Assembly: GCA_021397845.1 (NCBI GenBank) | Contig: CM038049.1 | Coordinates: 101,462,877-101,526,876 of the forward strand | DNA length: 64,000 nt | Origin: Areca catechu | Taxonomy: Eukaryota; Streptophyta; Magnoliopsida; Arecales; Arecaceae | Direction: 5' to 3' | Shown: positions 36,718-48,133 of the stretch, piece after piece | Numbering within the stretch: the first letter of the stretch is position 1 | How the letters are laid out: each line of letters begins with the position of its first letter | Position numbers and translations under genes: made by a program | The notes under the pieces: generated by a model | Databases searched by the model: none | Told to the model about the DNA's origin: nothing | Seen by the model: only the letters and a program-made list of their open reading frames with translations

Positions 36718-36857
36718 AGAAAATGGCTCTAAAATTCAATAAAAAAGGTGTTTAAACCCTAGAATTACACTATATAAGGTGGTTGGTAACCTTAGATTGC
36801 TAATGAAGATTTTCTAGATAATTTTTCCTTTATTTTGAAGAAATTAGGTCAAAAGTT

Positions 36858-37331
36858 CTAAAACAAGTCACACAAACCTAATTCTCCTCTAATCATTTGA
36901 AATCTATCTTCATTAAGTGGCGTAGTAAAGATGTCAGCTAGGTGATTTTCAATTGAAATAAATTCAAGTTCAATATTGCCATTTTGTATGTGATCTTGAA
37001 TGAAGTGATATCTAATTTTTATATGTTTTGTCCTAGAATGCTGAATTGGATTCTTTATCAAATTAATAGCACTTGTATTATCATATTTGATAAAAATTTT
37101 AGTTTGAATAACACCATAGTCTTATAGTTGTTGCTTAATCCAAAGTACTTGAGCACAACAACTCCCTGTAGCCATATACTCTATCTCAGCAGTAGACAGC
37201 GCTACGGAGTTTTGTTTCTTACTATGCCATGAGATTAAGTTCAATCCTAGAAATTGATAAGTATCACTAGTGCTTTTTCTATCAATTTTACATCTACCAT
37301 AATGAGCATCAGAAAAACCAATTAAATTCAA
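36858..37331 (-). pseudogene. copia-1 RNase H domain
   Basis: Minus strand. The segment 37331-37122 contains GFSDAHYGRCKIDRKSTS, then SWHSKKQNSVALSTAEIEYM, the hallmark copia RNase H block. A stop at 37122 interrupts it, and 37061-36858 continues with RTKHIKIRYHFIQDHI and a C-terminal GELGLCDLF. It degrades RNA in RNA-DNA hybrids. This copy is broken by stops. Confidence 0.85.
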
Positions 37332-37384
37332 TGAAGATTGCTTAGAATACCATAGACCTAGATTACTTGTTTCTTTTAGATATC

Positions 37385-38280
37385 TTATGATCTTTTAACA
37401 GCAAGTATATGTAATTCTTTTGGATTAGATTGAAATCTAGCACATATAGATACACCAAACAAGATATCAGGTATACTAGCAGTTAAATACAATAGTGATC
37501 CAATCATATCTTGATAAAGTTTATGATCAATGTTGTTTCCATCTTCATCTTTGTCAAGTCTATAGGTGGGGCTCATGGGTGTGCCAATTTCTTTGACAGA
37601 CTCCATATCAAACTTCTTAATGATCTCCTTGATGTACTTTGCTTGGGTGATAAATATTCCTTTGTTTTCTTTATTTGGAGTCCAAGGAAGTAGGTCAATT
37701 GACCCATCAAGCTCATTTCAAATTCGCCCTACATAAGCTCAACAAATTCTCTACACAAATTCTCATTAGTTACACCAAGAATTATATCGTTTATATAAAT
37801 TTGTACAACTAACATATCATTTTCTTTTATTTTAATGAACAGAATGGTGTCTACATTACCTCTAACAAAATTATTTTCAAATAAAAATTTACTTAATCTA
37901 TCATACCAGGCTCTACGTGCTTGTTTTAAACCATACAATGATTTATTAAGTTTGAAAACATGATTTGGAAGAGCATAATTTTCAAATTCTGGTGGTTATT
38001 CTACAAAAACTTCTTTTGAAATGAAACCATTTAAAAATATATTTTTTACATCCATTTGAAATAATTTGAAATTCATGTAGCAAGCAAATACAAGTAATAA
38101 TCTAATAGTTTCTAATCTTGCTGCCGGTACATAGGTTTCATCAAAATCTATTCCTTCATCCTGATTATATCCTTCGGTAACTAATCTAGCTTTATTTCTA
38201 ATTGTATTTTCTTTTTTATCTAATTTATTTCTATAAACCCATTTAGTACCTATAATAGGATGATCAGAAGGTCTATTCAC
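37385..38280 (-). pseudogene. copia-1 reverse transcriptase domain
   Basis: Minus strand. 38280-37996 has GTKWVYRNKLDKKE, ARLVTEGYNQDEGIDFDETY and FKLFQMDVKNIFLNG. A stop at 37996 precedes 37938-37729, with MYGLKQARRAWYDRL and the catalytic box, which reads YIND instead of the usual YVDD. 37606-37385 gives IGTPMSPTYRLDKDEDG and GSLLYLTASIPDILF, the C-terminal connection to RNase H. The domain order and motifs are unmistakably copia. The stops and the altered catalytic Asp make it inactive. Confidence 0.88.
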
Positions 38281-38681
38281 TAAAGTCTAAACATTATTTC
38301 TTTGAAATTGAATTAGTTCTTCATGCATGGCCATCATCTAATTGGGATCATTTTCTACTTTTTCTATGCTATTTGGTTCTACTTGTAAAACAAATGCTAG
38401 CTAATCATGTGCATCTCTAAGTGATGACCTAGTCCTAACACCTTATGAGGGATCACCTATAATTAAATCTTTAGGATGTGATGTTACATACCTCTATTCT
38501 TTGGGTAAATCTCCATGATCTTTTCTTACCATTTCTTCATCTTGTCCTGTTTGTTTGTCCTTTAGGCTCATGTCCTCCATAGCGTTATCAAATATACTTG
38601 TATCATTATCAATGCACTCTTCTTTTCTAGAAGGTGAGGGATTAGATTTATCAAAAATAACATGAATAGATTCTTCAATAG
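38281..38681 (-). pseudogene. copia-1 integrase-RT linker, decayed
   Basis: The minus strand carries a low-complexity acidic linker (SNPSPSRKEECIDNDTS and so on, from the segment 38703-38494), then decayed sequence to the RT start. In copia pol this region links the integrase C-terminus to RT. Stops lie near 38494 and 38280. Confidence 0.6.
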
Positions 38682-39910
38682 TTAATATTCTCTTATAAAA
38701 CACTCTATAAGCTTTACTAGAAGTAGATAATCGAGAAATATAGCTTCATCAGATTTAGCATCAAATTTTCTAAGGTTATCCTTTCCATTGTTAAGTACAA
38801 AGCATTTGCAACCAAATACATAAAAATAATGAATATTAGGTTTTCTATCATTCCAAAGTTCATAGAGAGTTTTCTTTAAAATAGGTCTGATCAAAACATG
38901 GTTCAAAATATAACAGGCAGTGTTCATAGCTTCTGTCCAAAAGTACCTTAAAAGATTGCCTTCACATGACATTGTTTGGGCCATCTCTTCCAATGTCCTA
39001 TTTTTTCTCTCTACAACACCATTTTGTTGTGGTGTTCTAGGAGCAGAGAAGTTGTGATCAATGTCGTGCTCAGTACAATACTCTTCAAAATATTGATTTT
39101 CAAATTCTGTGCTATGATCACTTCTAATTGAAATAACTGAAAGATTTTTCTGATTTGAAACTTTCTTGTAAAATTTTTGAAATACTTTAAAAGCTTCATC
39201 TTTATGTACAATAAACAAGATCCATATAAATCTTGAAAAATCATCTACTATCACAAATCCATATTTCATACCTCTTAGGCTTGTGGTCCTAGTTGGTCCA
39301 AATAAGTCCATGTGTTCTAAAGGTCTAGAAGTTAAAATTATATTTTTTGATTTAAAACTTCTTCTAATTTGTTTACCAAATTGGCATGCATCACAAACAT
39401 GTTCAAAATCAACTTTAAATTTTGGTAAACCTCTTACTAAATCTTTGAAAATCAATTTAGCTAATGTATGCATGCTAGCATGACCTAATCTTCTATGCCA
39501 TAGTAAGCTAGACTCCTTAGTTTTAGCGTTCATTGCCATAAGACTTGTACTACTAAACATAGCTAGATCATTTAAATCTACCACATAAATGTTTCCAAGT
39601 CTATAACCAATAAAGTTAATGATAGAATCAAGTGAGTTAGTTACTATGCACATTGAAGATTCAAAGACAATCTTGAAGCCTTTATCACATGATTGACTTA
39701 TACTTAATAAATTGTGCTTCAACTTATTTACTAGCAATGCATTTTCAATGAATGTAGAAGGGATAATTCTGACCTTACCAATGCCAATGATCTTCCCCTT
39801 ACCATTGTCACCAAAAGTGACCATTCCTCCATCTTCCATTTCTAGGATGATGAATTGTTCTTTGTCACCCATCATATGTCTTAAACAGTCGCTATCCAGA
39901 TATCATCTTT
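38682..39910 (-). pseudogene. copia-1 protease end and integrase
   Basis: Minus strand. The longest intact stretch of the element is 39875-38682 (397 codons). Just upstream the protease active-site block reads DSDCLRHMMGD, where family members usually have DSG. The integrase zinc finger is present (HRRLGHASMHTLAK, then VCDACQFGK). The DDE core includes HMDLFGPT, RSDHSTEFEN and PQQNGVVERKNRTLEEMAQ, and ends near DEAIFLDY, where a frame change shifts to 38703. A stop replaces the Trp just before the protease box. The integrase fold itself is nearly complete. Confidence 0.88.
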
Positions 39911-39970
39911 TTTTTGAATTATGGGCTGCAAGACATTCCTGCAAAATAATCAAGTAATTCTTTTAGGTAT

Positions 39971-41719
39971 CTAAGCTTTCTTGGGTCCTTGCATATTAGT
40001 AGGAGTGGTTCCTTTGGAAACCCAAATCTTTTTCATTTTGCTTCTATTTTTTCTTTTCAAATTGCATTCAAAAGACTTGTGACCAACCCCATTACAAGAA
40101 TAATAGATTATATTTGGTTTATGAAAAGATTTAGATATAGAAAACATTGATGCAAAAGATTTCAAAGCTAAAAACTTCGGTACATAAGATTTTGGAACTG
40201 AAAACTAATTTGTATTCAATGAATTATATCCAATTCCAGCTCCATTATTTGATTCTATTTGATTTTTTAAAATTAGCTCAAGCTTATTTAAACTCAGAGT
40301 CAATTTTTCAACTAAGGGCTTAAGTTTATCAACTTCTTTTTGCAAACATATATTTTCTTTATGTAATGCCTTATTCTTTTCAAAATATTCATTCTTTTTC
40401 ACTTGCAAAATATTATATTTTTCTAAAATGTTATTCAATTCTTTTTGCAAAATTTTGTTCTTTTCATTAATTTTATTCTTTTCATTTTTTTAAGGTATCA
40501 CAATTATTTTTCAAAGTCTTAATTTTCAATCCAGTCTTTTTATATTCAGATAAAAGTTCATAAAATGCAGTATTCAATTCTGCATATGTAAATTCATTAT
40601 TAGGTTCGGGAGACATTACCTCGTCTTCGAGACCCATCAAACAAATGTTCGCGGTTTTGCAAGTCTCTTCCTCATCATTTGATGTGGACTCTTCGCTATC
40701 GCTCCATGTTACAACTATCTCTTTCTTCTTATTTTTTGATCCTTTCTTTAATGTAGGGCAATCTAATCGGAAGTGCCCTGGTTTCTTGCACTCGTAGCAG
40801 ATAGGTTGTTGCTCTTTATCACTTTCTTTTTCTTTTTCTTTCTCTTTGCTATGTTCCCCCTTTCTATTGTTTTTCCTCCAGTATCATGCCTTTTTCTAAC
40901 CCATAAATTTCTTGAATCTCCTTATAACTAGAGCAATATCATCATCTTCAAGTTCATCTTCGGAGGAGAGGCTTTCTTCTTCTATTTCTTCTTCTTGTTT
41001 CTTGAGTTCAGCCGCAGCTTTGAAGGCTATTAACTTTTTCTTCTTGACACCATCCTCACTACAGTGTTATATTGTAAGCTCGTGAGTGATCAAGGAACCC
41101 AGTAGCTCATCCAATGGTAATGTGCTGAGGTCCTTGGCCTCTTGAATCGCAATAACCTTCGAATTCTATTTATCTGGTAAAGATCTTAAATTTTTTTGCA
41201 TAAGGTCTGCATTTGAATATATCCTGCCAAGACTTATTAAACCATTAATAATATCTATAAATTTTGAGAACATGGCAGATATAGTTTCATTTGGTTCCAT
41301 TTTAAATAATTCATAATTATGAACAAGAATATTGATCTTAGAAGTTTTCACTTGAGATGTTCCTTCATGGGTTACTTCAAGTTTATCCCAAATTTCTTTT
41401 GTAGACATGCAAGTAGAAATCTGGTTAAATTTGTTAGCGTCCGAAGAATAATACAAGATATTCATAGCTTTGGCATTTAGTTCACCCATTTTCATGTCAT
41501 GGTCATCCCATTCATCTTCATGTTTTGGGATGTCTACGCCATCAACCTTCTTTGTGGATGTGTGAGGTCCTTTTAGGATAACTTTCCATAATTAAAAAAC
41601 TACTACTTTAATATAAATTTTTATTCATACTTTATAGTAGGTATAATTAGTGCCTGTAAAAAGTAGAGGTCTATTTGTAGATTAGCCTTTGGCCAAAGAA
41701 GTACATATAGGTTTGCCAT
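39971..41719 (-). pseudogene. copia-1 gag
   Basis: Minus strand. A probable start ATG is at 41719. After early stops, 41495-41166 encodes the capsid-like block (STCMSTKEIWDKLEVTHEGT, ELFKMEPNETI), typical of plant copia gag. A CCHC knuckle, CYECKKPGHFRLDC, lies at about 40765-40806. A coiled-coil region (40450-40205) and a second, knuckle-like SCNGVGHKSFEC (near 40100) follow before a basic stretch (40060-39971). Multiple stops and shifts are present. Gag would form the particle and bind RNA. Confidence 0.8.
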
Positions 41720-41756
41720 AGATCTTTTCTCTAGAAAAATAAATTACAGAGACACT

Positions 41757-41770
41757 GCTCTGATACCAGT
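41757..41770 (-). other. primer binding site of copia-1
   Basis: The minus strand reads ACTGGTATCAGAGC directly after the LTR. This is the standard initiator-tRNA-Met primer site. Confidence 0.88.
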
Positions 41771-43227
41771 TGTTGCCCAGTTGGCTAACCTAAGAGGGGG
41801 GGTGAATTGAATATTTAAAATATTTTCATAAGTATATGCTCTTTTAGAAACTTAGTATGGTAAGTGATGTGATTTAAGTATGAAGTGCAGAAGCAAAAAA
41901 GAACACAATCAACACAATCACAAACACCAGCAATTTATAGTGGTTCGGAACAACTTGGCTCCTACGTTCACTATCCAAGATACCACTTGAGACTTTTACT
42001 ATATTCATCATGAAATACAGCCAATTTGTTTTACACTGGGCTCACAAACCAAAATCCAAACTTGGTTTTATACCGGGAACACCAAGAACCCAATACAATG
42101 TTTGTTTTCATGGGCTCACAAACAACCCAAACTTGATTTTTAAGGCTCACCAAAAATCTTAAACAATCTCCAAGATACAGCCCCCACTGTACTTGGAACA
42201 ACTCAACAAAAGAGTTAAAAATAGAGCAACACTAATGATAAACCAAACTTTGTTGGATGGTTGCAGTTGATGCCCTTTGAGAAGCCTTCTTGATTACTCC
42301 TTTAATGCTCTTCAAGGCTTCCAAACTTGTTCAATAAATGACTCAAGTAGCTTATGGGAAGTAGGTGTAGATTTGAGTTCTTCCTTGAATGCTCTTCTTG
42401 AATGTTCAATATTCTCATGAAAAGTTCTTTAAAAGCTATTTAAATCCTTCATTTATAGTCTTTAGATTTGATCCCAGGTGAAAATAGCCATTGTAGTGCC
42501 TTGAAAATTGAGATATAGCAGTTGGAGAACTTTTGGGATTCAAAAAGTCAAATCTGGAACTAGCCATTATGCACCTGAAACTGGAATTCGAGTCGGCTCG
42601 GTTGGGTCGAGTTAGCTCGGATTCTCAGACATGTTGAAATTGCACTCTGGTCGAGTCGGCTCTTCTTAGTCGAGTCGACTTGCTTGACTAGTTTTTCAGA
42701 ACTGAGATTTTGCACACTCTGGAAGAGTTAGCTCAGTGCTCATGAGTCAGTTTGGTTGTCTAACTTGAGAAAATTGAACATTTGATACTCTAGACGAGTT
42801 GGCTCTATTTCCTTCTGTCGGCTCGGATGTCTGCATGCCAGAAACTTTTATGCCATGCCAGAACAATGAGTCGGCTCTATCTTTTTGAGTCAGCTCGAGT
42901 GTTTTATGTCAACAAGTGTCCAAACTTCTTCAAATAACTTCCAACAACTTTCAAACTTCTTCCAAACCTAGTCTAAGTAATTTAAACTTAAACAATGCAT
43001 AGAATTGTCCCCTTCTAACAAGAATATACAATTAAGTTATTTAGGACTTTTCAGTATTTGAACATTTTCTCATGAATACATAGATATACTACAAAGATTA
43101 CTGAATGTAGGTAGAATGATTGTTCATTTGAAGCATCCTACAAAAACTTCTCAAACATTCAAAAGTGTTAGTATCAAATACATGCTCCAATATTTTGTTA
43201 TCATCAAAATCATTCCAGGGGTCAACA
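41771..43227 (-). repeat. 5' LTR of copia-1 (1457 bp)
   Basis: In plus orientation it begins TGTTGCCCAG and ends GGGGTCAACA. The minus-strand TATA (ctataaatg, near 42451-42459) precedes the expected R region. gagtcggctc words lie at 42590, 42653 and 42868, with several near-matches between them. Confidence 0.9.
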
Positions 43228-43232
43228 AGAAT

Positions 43233-43700
43233 CATCTGTCATAATAGAAACGATGCTAACAGAAAAAATTCTAGAAGACAAGATCTTAATATCCCACCAT
43301 AATTCTATTATATTTGTCAAAGGAGGCCATCTCCCTAACAGCATGCATAACTCTATAAATTGGTAAGAGGGATCCCTCGATGAGGTATGTTTTACTACCA
43401 CTCTCATGCTCTCAGTCATCTCACTTGGCTCTCAGCTCTGATTGTTATAGCCCTTCTCATCCTCCTTACTGACTTGAGCATCGGAGGGTCACTCGGTTGT
43501 TACCACTGGTCAAGAGACTGTTCTTACAGATCCCCATAATGGAGCACCCAGGAGCAGCTCTCCATTCTCGTCAGAGAAGATTAAAAGACCCTCATGCACC
43601 ACGCAACCAAGCGAAGGGTGATTTATCAGTAACAGAAATGGCCCGATGGCTGGTCACTAATGCATACATGAGGTTATGAGGCGCTCACTTCCTTAGCTAA
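43233..43700 (+). repeat. gypsy-type LTR remnant E, right part
   Basis: It continues remnant E after the copia-1 insertion. A TATA-like ctctataaattgg lies at about 43352. ttgagcatcggagggtcac near 43471 parallels tgaccatcggagtgccc in LTR B. The right edge is not resolved. Confidence 0.45.
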
Positions 43701-44445
43701 AACATTTATCCTATTATTAAAACCAAACTCACAAGCAGTGCAAGAGACTATACTCTAGGTGTCATATGTCTCCAAGGAACATGCATATTCCTTTTCTACA
43801 TAACACCCCTATTGGGTCTCCTTTTCGATTAGAAAGAGCAAAATATACACACACTAACAAATCGTGTACATGTTATCTTTCACAGGAATCAATCCTTTTG
43901 ATCATGTGTTACTTCTTGAATCTATTTTGTAGTACTAATTCAAACATTTTTATGGCTTACTTTCTAAATTCCTAATTTTACTTTACGTTCTACTTAATAA
44001 GTTACAAGTTCATCTTGCTTGGTTGCATTTCTATGATTATTAAACTAACCAGTTCACTTCTTTTTTTCTTTATTCTTAGGATATGGCTGAACAACTTTAG
44101 GTATATAATTATACGGTCATGGAAGATAGGTGATATATTATGATTGAATGATCATTGTAATATTTTTTATTTAGATTTTTTGAATTCTTAGATGTTAACA
44201 TTTGTATGAACTTGATCACCAAATTATTTATACCTAGTTTCACATATCTCTATTACCATGATTATAAATTTTGGTATACCTCATGGCTATTTTATTTATC
44301 TACTTTACTAAAGGCTTAAACAAGACTAAGATCTTGGAGTTATCAAGGGGGAAAGAGCCTAGCCTATAAAGGACCTTCTAATAGTGAAAATCCAATATCT
44401 ATGATAAAAATTCTTTAAAAGATTTTTAATATAGTAATAACAAAC
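43701..44445. other. no feature recognised
   Basis: AT-rich, with no open frame of interest and no clear repeat termini. Confidence 0.4.
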
Positions 44446-44754
44446 TAATTGGTTGGAAATGAACATAGTAGTTTATTTGATATAGAAGTCATAGACTCCA
44501 TCCTATTTCTATGATGATTAGTACTCCTATATAATGGTTCGGAAGGGTTTATCTCTGAATGAAATCCAAAAGATATTCCTTGAGATGTTTACACATATCC
44601 TTGAAGGAGCTCACCTATATAAGGATATCTATACATAGCGGTGGCTAGGACATAGGCAATCTTTAGAAACTCTCATAAAAAATTAAGATATATTTGCAGG
44701 GCCACTAATATATAGACTAGTAATGGAGAATTCAATATTAGATATGTGGTAATT
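44446..44754 (+). repeat. direct repeat copy 2 (about 310 bp)
   Basis: It matches 27440-27751 in the same orientation, including cctatataagg at 44614. It lies about 17 kb away, but only about 2.5 kb once copia-1 is removed. Confidence 0.6.
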
Positions 44755-45445
44755 AAAGTTTGAATCAAAAGAATATAGTTCATGACCTAGTTCGCTCTAA
44801 TTTTTGAGATAGAAACTATGCACATTATGTAAAATTAAATTACCTTCTCCCTTGCATAGTATAGATATTTAAGAATTTATATTTTTTGTTTTACTATTTT
44901 TGAAAATTTTGAGTTTAAGGAAGATTGTTAGGAAAACCCAAAAGCCCCTCCAATAATCAACTCCTATTTTTTTAAATTATTTGATTGTTAGATTTTTAAT
45001 TATTTAGTTGTTGGCCTTTTAATTATTTGATTGTTAATCTTCTTGTTTCAGATTTTTATGAGTCAATAAAAATCCAAATAGTTAGATTTGATGACTATAA
45101 AAAAATCCTCTTGAATCCTTGTCTAGCAAGCTATGAAAAGCCTTTCTTAGCTTCTTTTGTCTTTTTCTCTTCCCTAAAATTTTTTTTGACCTTTTTAATT
45201 ATGAAGGTTTTTTTCCTGGATGCTAAAAAAATTTTTATTAATCTTTTCTATGATCGTGCTGGCAAGTAAAAGAATCCTAATCATATCTTAGAATGGTGTT
45301 TTTAATTATTCTCACACAAAAAATGGAAATACATCTAAGGATAGTATCTCACACACTTCCAGGTTTGTTTTTTAATTTTGTAGTTTCCTGTAATTATTTT
45401 ATAATTTCTTATACTAAAAATATTATTAGTTTTATTTAATCACAT
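44755..45445. other. AT-rich, no feature recognised
   Basis: A frame of 80 codons (45027-45269) is Phe/Leu/Lys-rich and looks like composition only. Confidence 0.4.
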
Positions 45446-45715
45446 TTGATAATTTTTAAGCATCACTCTATCAATTACCTGGTTACAGTGATGTTAGGTA
45501 CAGCAACAATGACAGTGGCAAATAGCGTTCGCGACAAAGAGAAAGAAGAAAACTGGCAGCATCTGAGTTTTAAGGGCTTGAGGTTAGTGGAGGTTGGGGT
45601 TAAAGGGATCCAGGTTCAAGATCAATATGACAGGAATTGGGCTTTGGAATCCCTCAAGCAATCTGACTTTCATGAGAGTCAAAAAAAAACAAAAACAAAA
45701 ACAAAAAAAAAAAGA
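45446..45715 (+). repeat. possible SINE-like or retroposed sequence with A-rich tail
   Basis: A stretch richer in G/C than its surroundings contains ggttcaagatc (close to a pol III B box, near 45612) and ends in an A-rich tail of aaaaac units (about 45680-45714). A clear A box and target duplication are not seen. It may instead be the 3' end of a LINE or a processed sequence. Confidence 0.3.
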
Positions 45716-46030
45716 ATTTTTTACATATATACCCTCCTAACATTTAAATTTACATAAATATTCTTTCAAAATTAATATTTATATGTATACCCTTAGAAAA
45801 TACTTATTTTAAATGTACACCCTTTTTTTTTTTTTTTTTTTTTTGCATATGTGCCCGCATCATCTTATGCTATTTAAAAATTAATGATTTAAAATAAATA
45901 ACCCAAATATCCTTATATGCAGATATGCAAAAAGTCATATTTATAAGGATATATATGTAAATACTAATTTTACAAGGGTATTCATTTAAGTTTTATTGTT
46001 TGAAAGGATATGCATGAAAAAAAAATCTTA
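45716..46030 (+). mobile_element. MITE-like element 1 with long imperfect inverted repeat
   Basis: The left half (tttacatatataccctcc..., continuing ttatatgtataccc) is repeated in inverted form by the right half (ggatatatatgtaaatact...aaaggatatgcatgaaaa). A T-run lies at 45824-45844. There is no coding capacity. A second copy in the opposite orientation lies at about 46771-47076. Confidence 0.5.
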
Positions 46031-46770
46031 AACATAAATACGCCTCTTTTGATTTGTTAATTCTCTCCATATTCAAATAGAAGAAAAATTAATATGCACA
46101 ACTAAAATAATGAATATACTTAATTTATTTACTTGGATAAAAAAGTTTATGAAATGATAAATCAAAATTATTTTATTTAAAAAAGATAAATTGCAACTAT
46201 TCATGTTTTCTCTAATGTATAACAATATATAGTAGTTTCTCTGGAATATTTGGAAAGAATGAGAAATGCCATTACCATCATTTTTTAAAGCCAAGAAAAG
46301 ATGGATAGAGGATGCAATTAAGACTTGGTGATGGCATATATGAAGCCGGTTTCCTCTTTAAAAAATATGAAAAGCTTTATAGAAAGAAATTATGCTAGCT
46401 AATAATCTCTATTAATCCCCTTGTTGCTAGTAGCTTAGTTTTGATTTATAATTATTTTTGTGATTCTTTTTCTGTTTCACTTCCTCTCCCTCTTTTTTTT
46501 ATCTAAAAAATTTCTTATACTTATTTATTAAATAAATGAAATTTTGATTATCATCCCATCCTTGCCCCTAAAAAGTATAACCCCATCCTTGCCCTAAACA
46601 ATATAATAGAATATTCTAATATATAATATATAATATATTATCAATTTTATATTATTATGTTATGTAATATATTATTATATTATAGAATAAAAAATTCCAA
46701 ATTTATTTAAGCAAAATAGATAAAAAAAATAAATTATATTATATATTATATATATATATATATATATCCT
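46031..46770. other. AT-rich spacer with TA-rich runs
   Basis: No gene is seen. Runs of tatataata type lie at 46605-46690, and a (TA)n run near 46735-46768. Confidence 0.5.
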
Positions 46771-47076
46771 TCAAAACATTCAAGTTTGCATAAAAATCTC
46801 CATCAAATTACTATTTACATATATATATATATATATATATAAACACCCATATAATTTTTTTTTTGATATTTGTATATCAATCATTTTAATTTTAAATCAT
46901 TAATTTTTTATGGATGTTAGATGATGTGGATATATATACCAAAAAAAATAAAAAAAATGATATGCATATAAAATAAATATTTTATAAGGATATATACATA
47001 AATATTAATTTTAAAAGAATATTTATATAAATTTAAATATTTAGAGGATATGCCTGTAAAAAAAAATTTTAAAAAA
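46771..47076 (-). mobile_element. MITE-like element 2, inverted relative to element 1
   Basis: Its arms resemble those of element 1: tccttcaaaacattcaagtt at the left and ttagaggatatgcctgtaaaa at the right. Its central ttagatgatgtgg is the complement of the catcatcttatgc core of element 1. A long (AT)n run lies within the left arm (46819-46841). Edges are approximate. Confidence 0.45.
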
Positions 47077-48133
47077 AAGTTACTATAACACTTGAGCATG
47101 TGTAAAGTTCAACACTTTCGGCAAGTGAACTTCGCAGCAAGCCTGAAATTTTGAGAATTAACAAAATAATCGGAGGGATCCAAAGACATGGACTACTAAT
47201 AGATTAGTTAAGACGATGGATGAATGTACCAGTTGGACAAATTCATGTAAATTATTATCACATGGAAAGGAACATTAACTACATCCATCTGTGTAAATAT
47301 GCTTTACATATTCCAACAAAACCAGAGCAATGGCATCAAAGCATTTTGATACAAGTAATGTTTGACTGTATGAAGCCTATTGAATGTCATGTTGCTTGAG
47401 AGCGGCTAGCAGGTTAATAGGTGGTGCCAATATGGTTCGGAGTACAACCAGCTTTGATACAACTAGTACATAGATCAAGAAAGTATCAAAACAAACAGGG
47501 CAACCAAGTGATTTCATCACACAAAATGTCAATGATCAGACGTTGACATAACGTATCACTCGGTATTCATTTTCATTTATCACTGTGGATGTAAGAACGT
47601 AAAAGAACAAATACTCAAAATGAAGTCATAAGTTTCAATGTTGAGTTCTTCCCAATGCCCTGTACATCAAGAAGTAGAAATGAAGATGAACATGGAAAAC
47701 AATACAAGAAGCACTAGCACCATGCCCCTATATCTGTTATAGAGCTCCACATGGCATGGAAGGTACACTCGAACCAGTCACACTACTCAGTATAAAACCA
47801 TGATACTGTTATAGAGGTAAAAGTGGATCTCCACTGCCCTGCTATAAAGTGTTCTCTGGGTTGGATTCCTTTCACTTATTCACATCCCCTGCATACCACT
47901 TGGACAAAAAATTAAAATTAAACAACTAAAAAATCATGATGATCAATAGATCAAGTGCTTTAGAGGAGAGGCAATGGAAAAATACTATATCCCCCATTTC
48001 TTATATTTTTCGTTCCTGATATTAGTTAGGCATCCCAACTAATATTTAATTAAGTCAAGAGTGATTAAGGATGAAGTCAGAGAAAGAAAATAAAGTGGTT
48101 CTTCAGTTAATCATCCAATACCAAGAGTCTTAT
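47077..48133. other. low-repeat island, no gene recognised
   Basis: Mixed composition, no LTR termini and no similarity to other parts of the window that I can see. No open frame of note. It could be old intergenic DNA, an intron or an untranslated region of a gene outside the recognisable set. Confidence 0.4.

Larger units (their letters stand above)
28682..43227 (-). mobile_element. copia-1: full-length Ty1/copia element, SIRE/Maximus type
   Basis: The boundaries are proven by a perfect agaat duplication (28677-28681, 43228-43232) and by two LTRs with TGTTG...CAACA termini. Minus strand order: 5' LTR 43227-41771, primer site, gag, protease, integrase, RT, RNase H, a post-pol ORF, purine tract and 3' LTR 30323-28682. 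Without the nested solo LTR (31613-35268) it is about 10.9 kb. The order protease-integrase-RT-RNase H defines copia. The extra ORF after pol and the long LTRs fit the SIRE clade. All coding parts carry stops and shifts, so it is inactive. Confidence 0.92.

Noticed and set aside
46735..46845. TA-rich runs as an origin or matrix-attachment site
   Set aside because: Simple repeats within MITE-like and AT-rich DNA. Nothing further supports a specific role.
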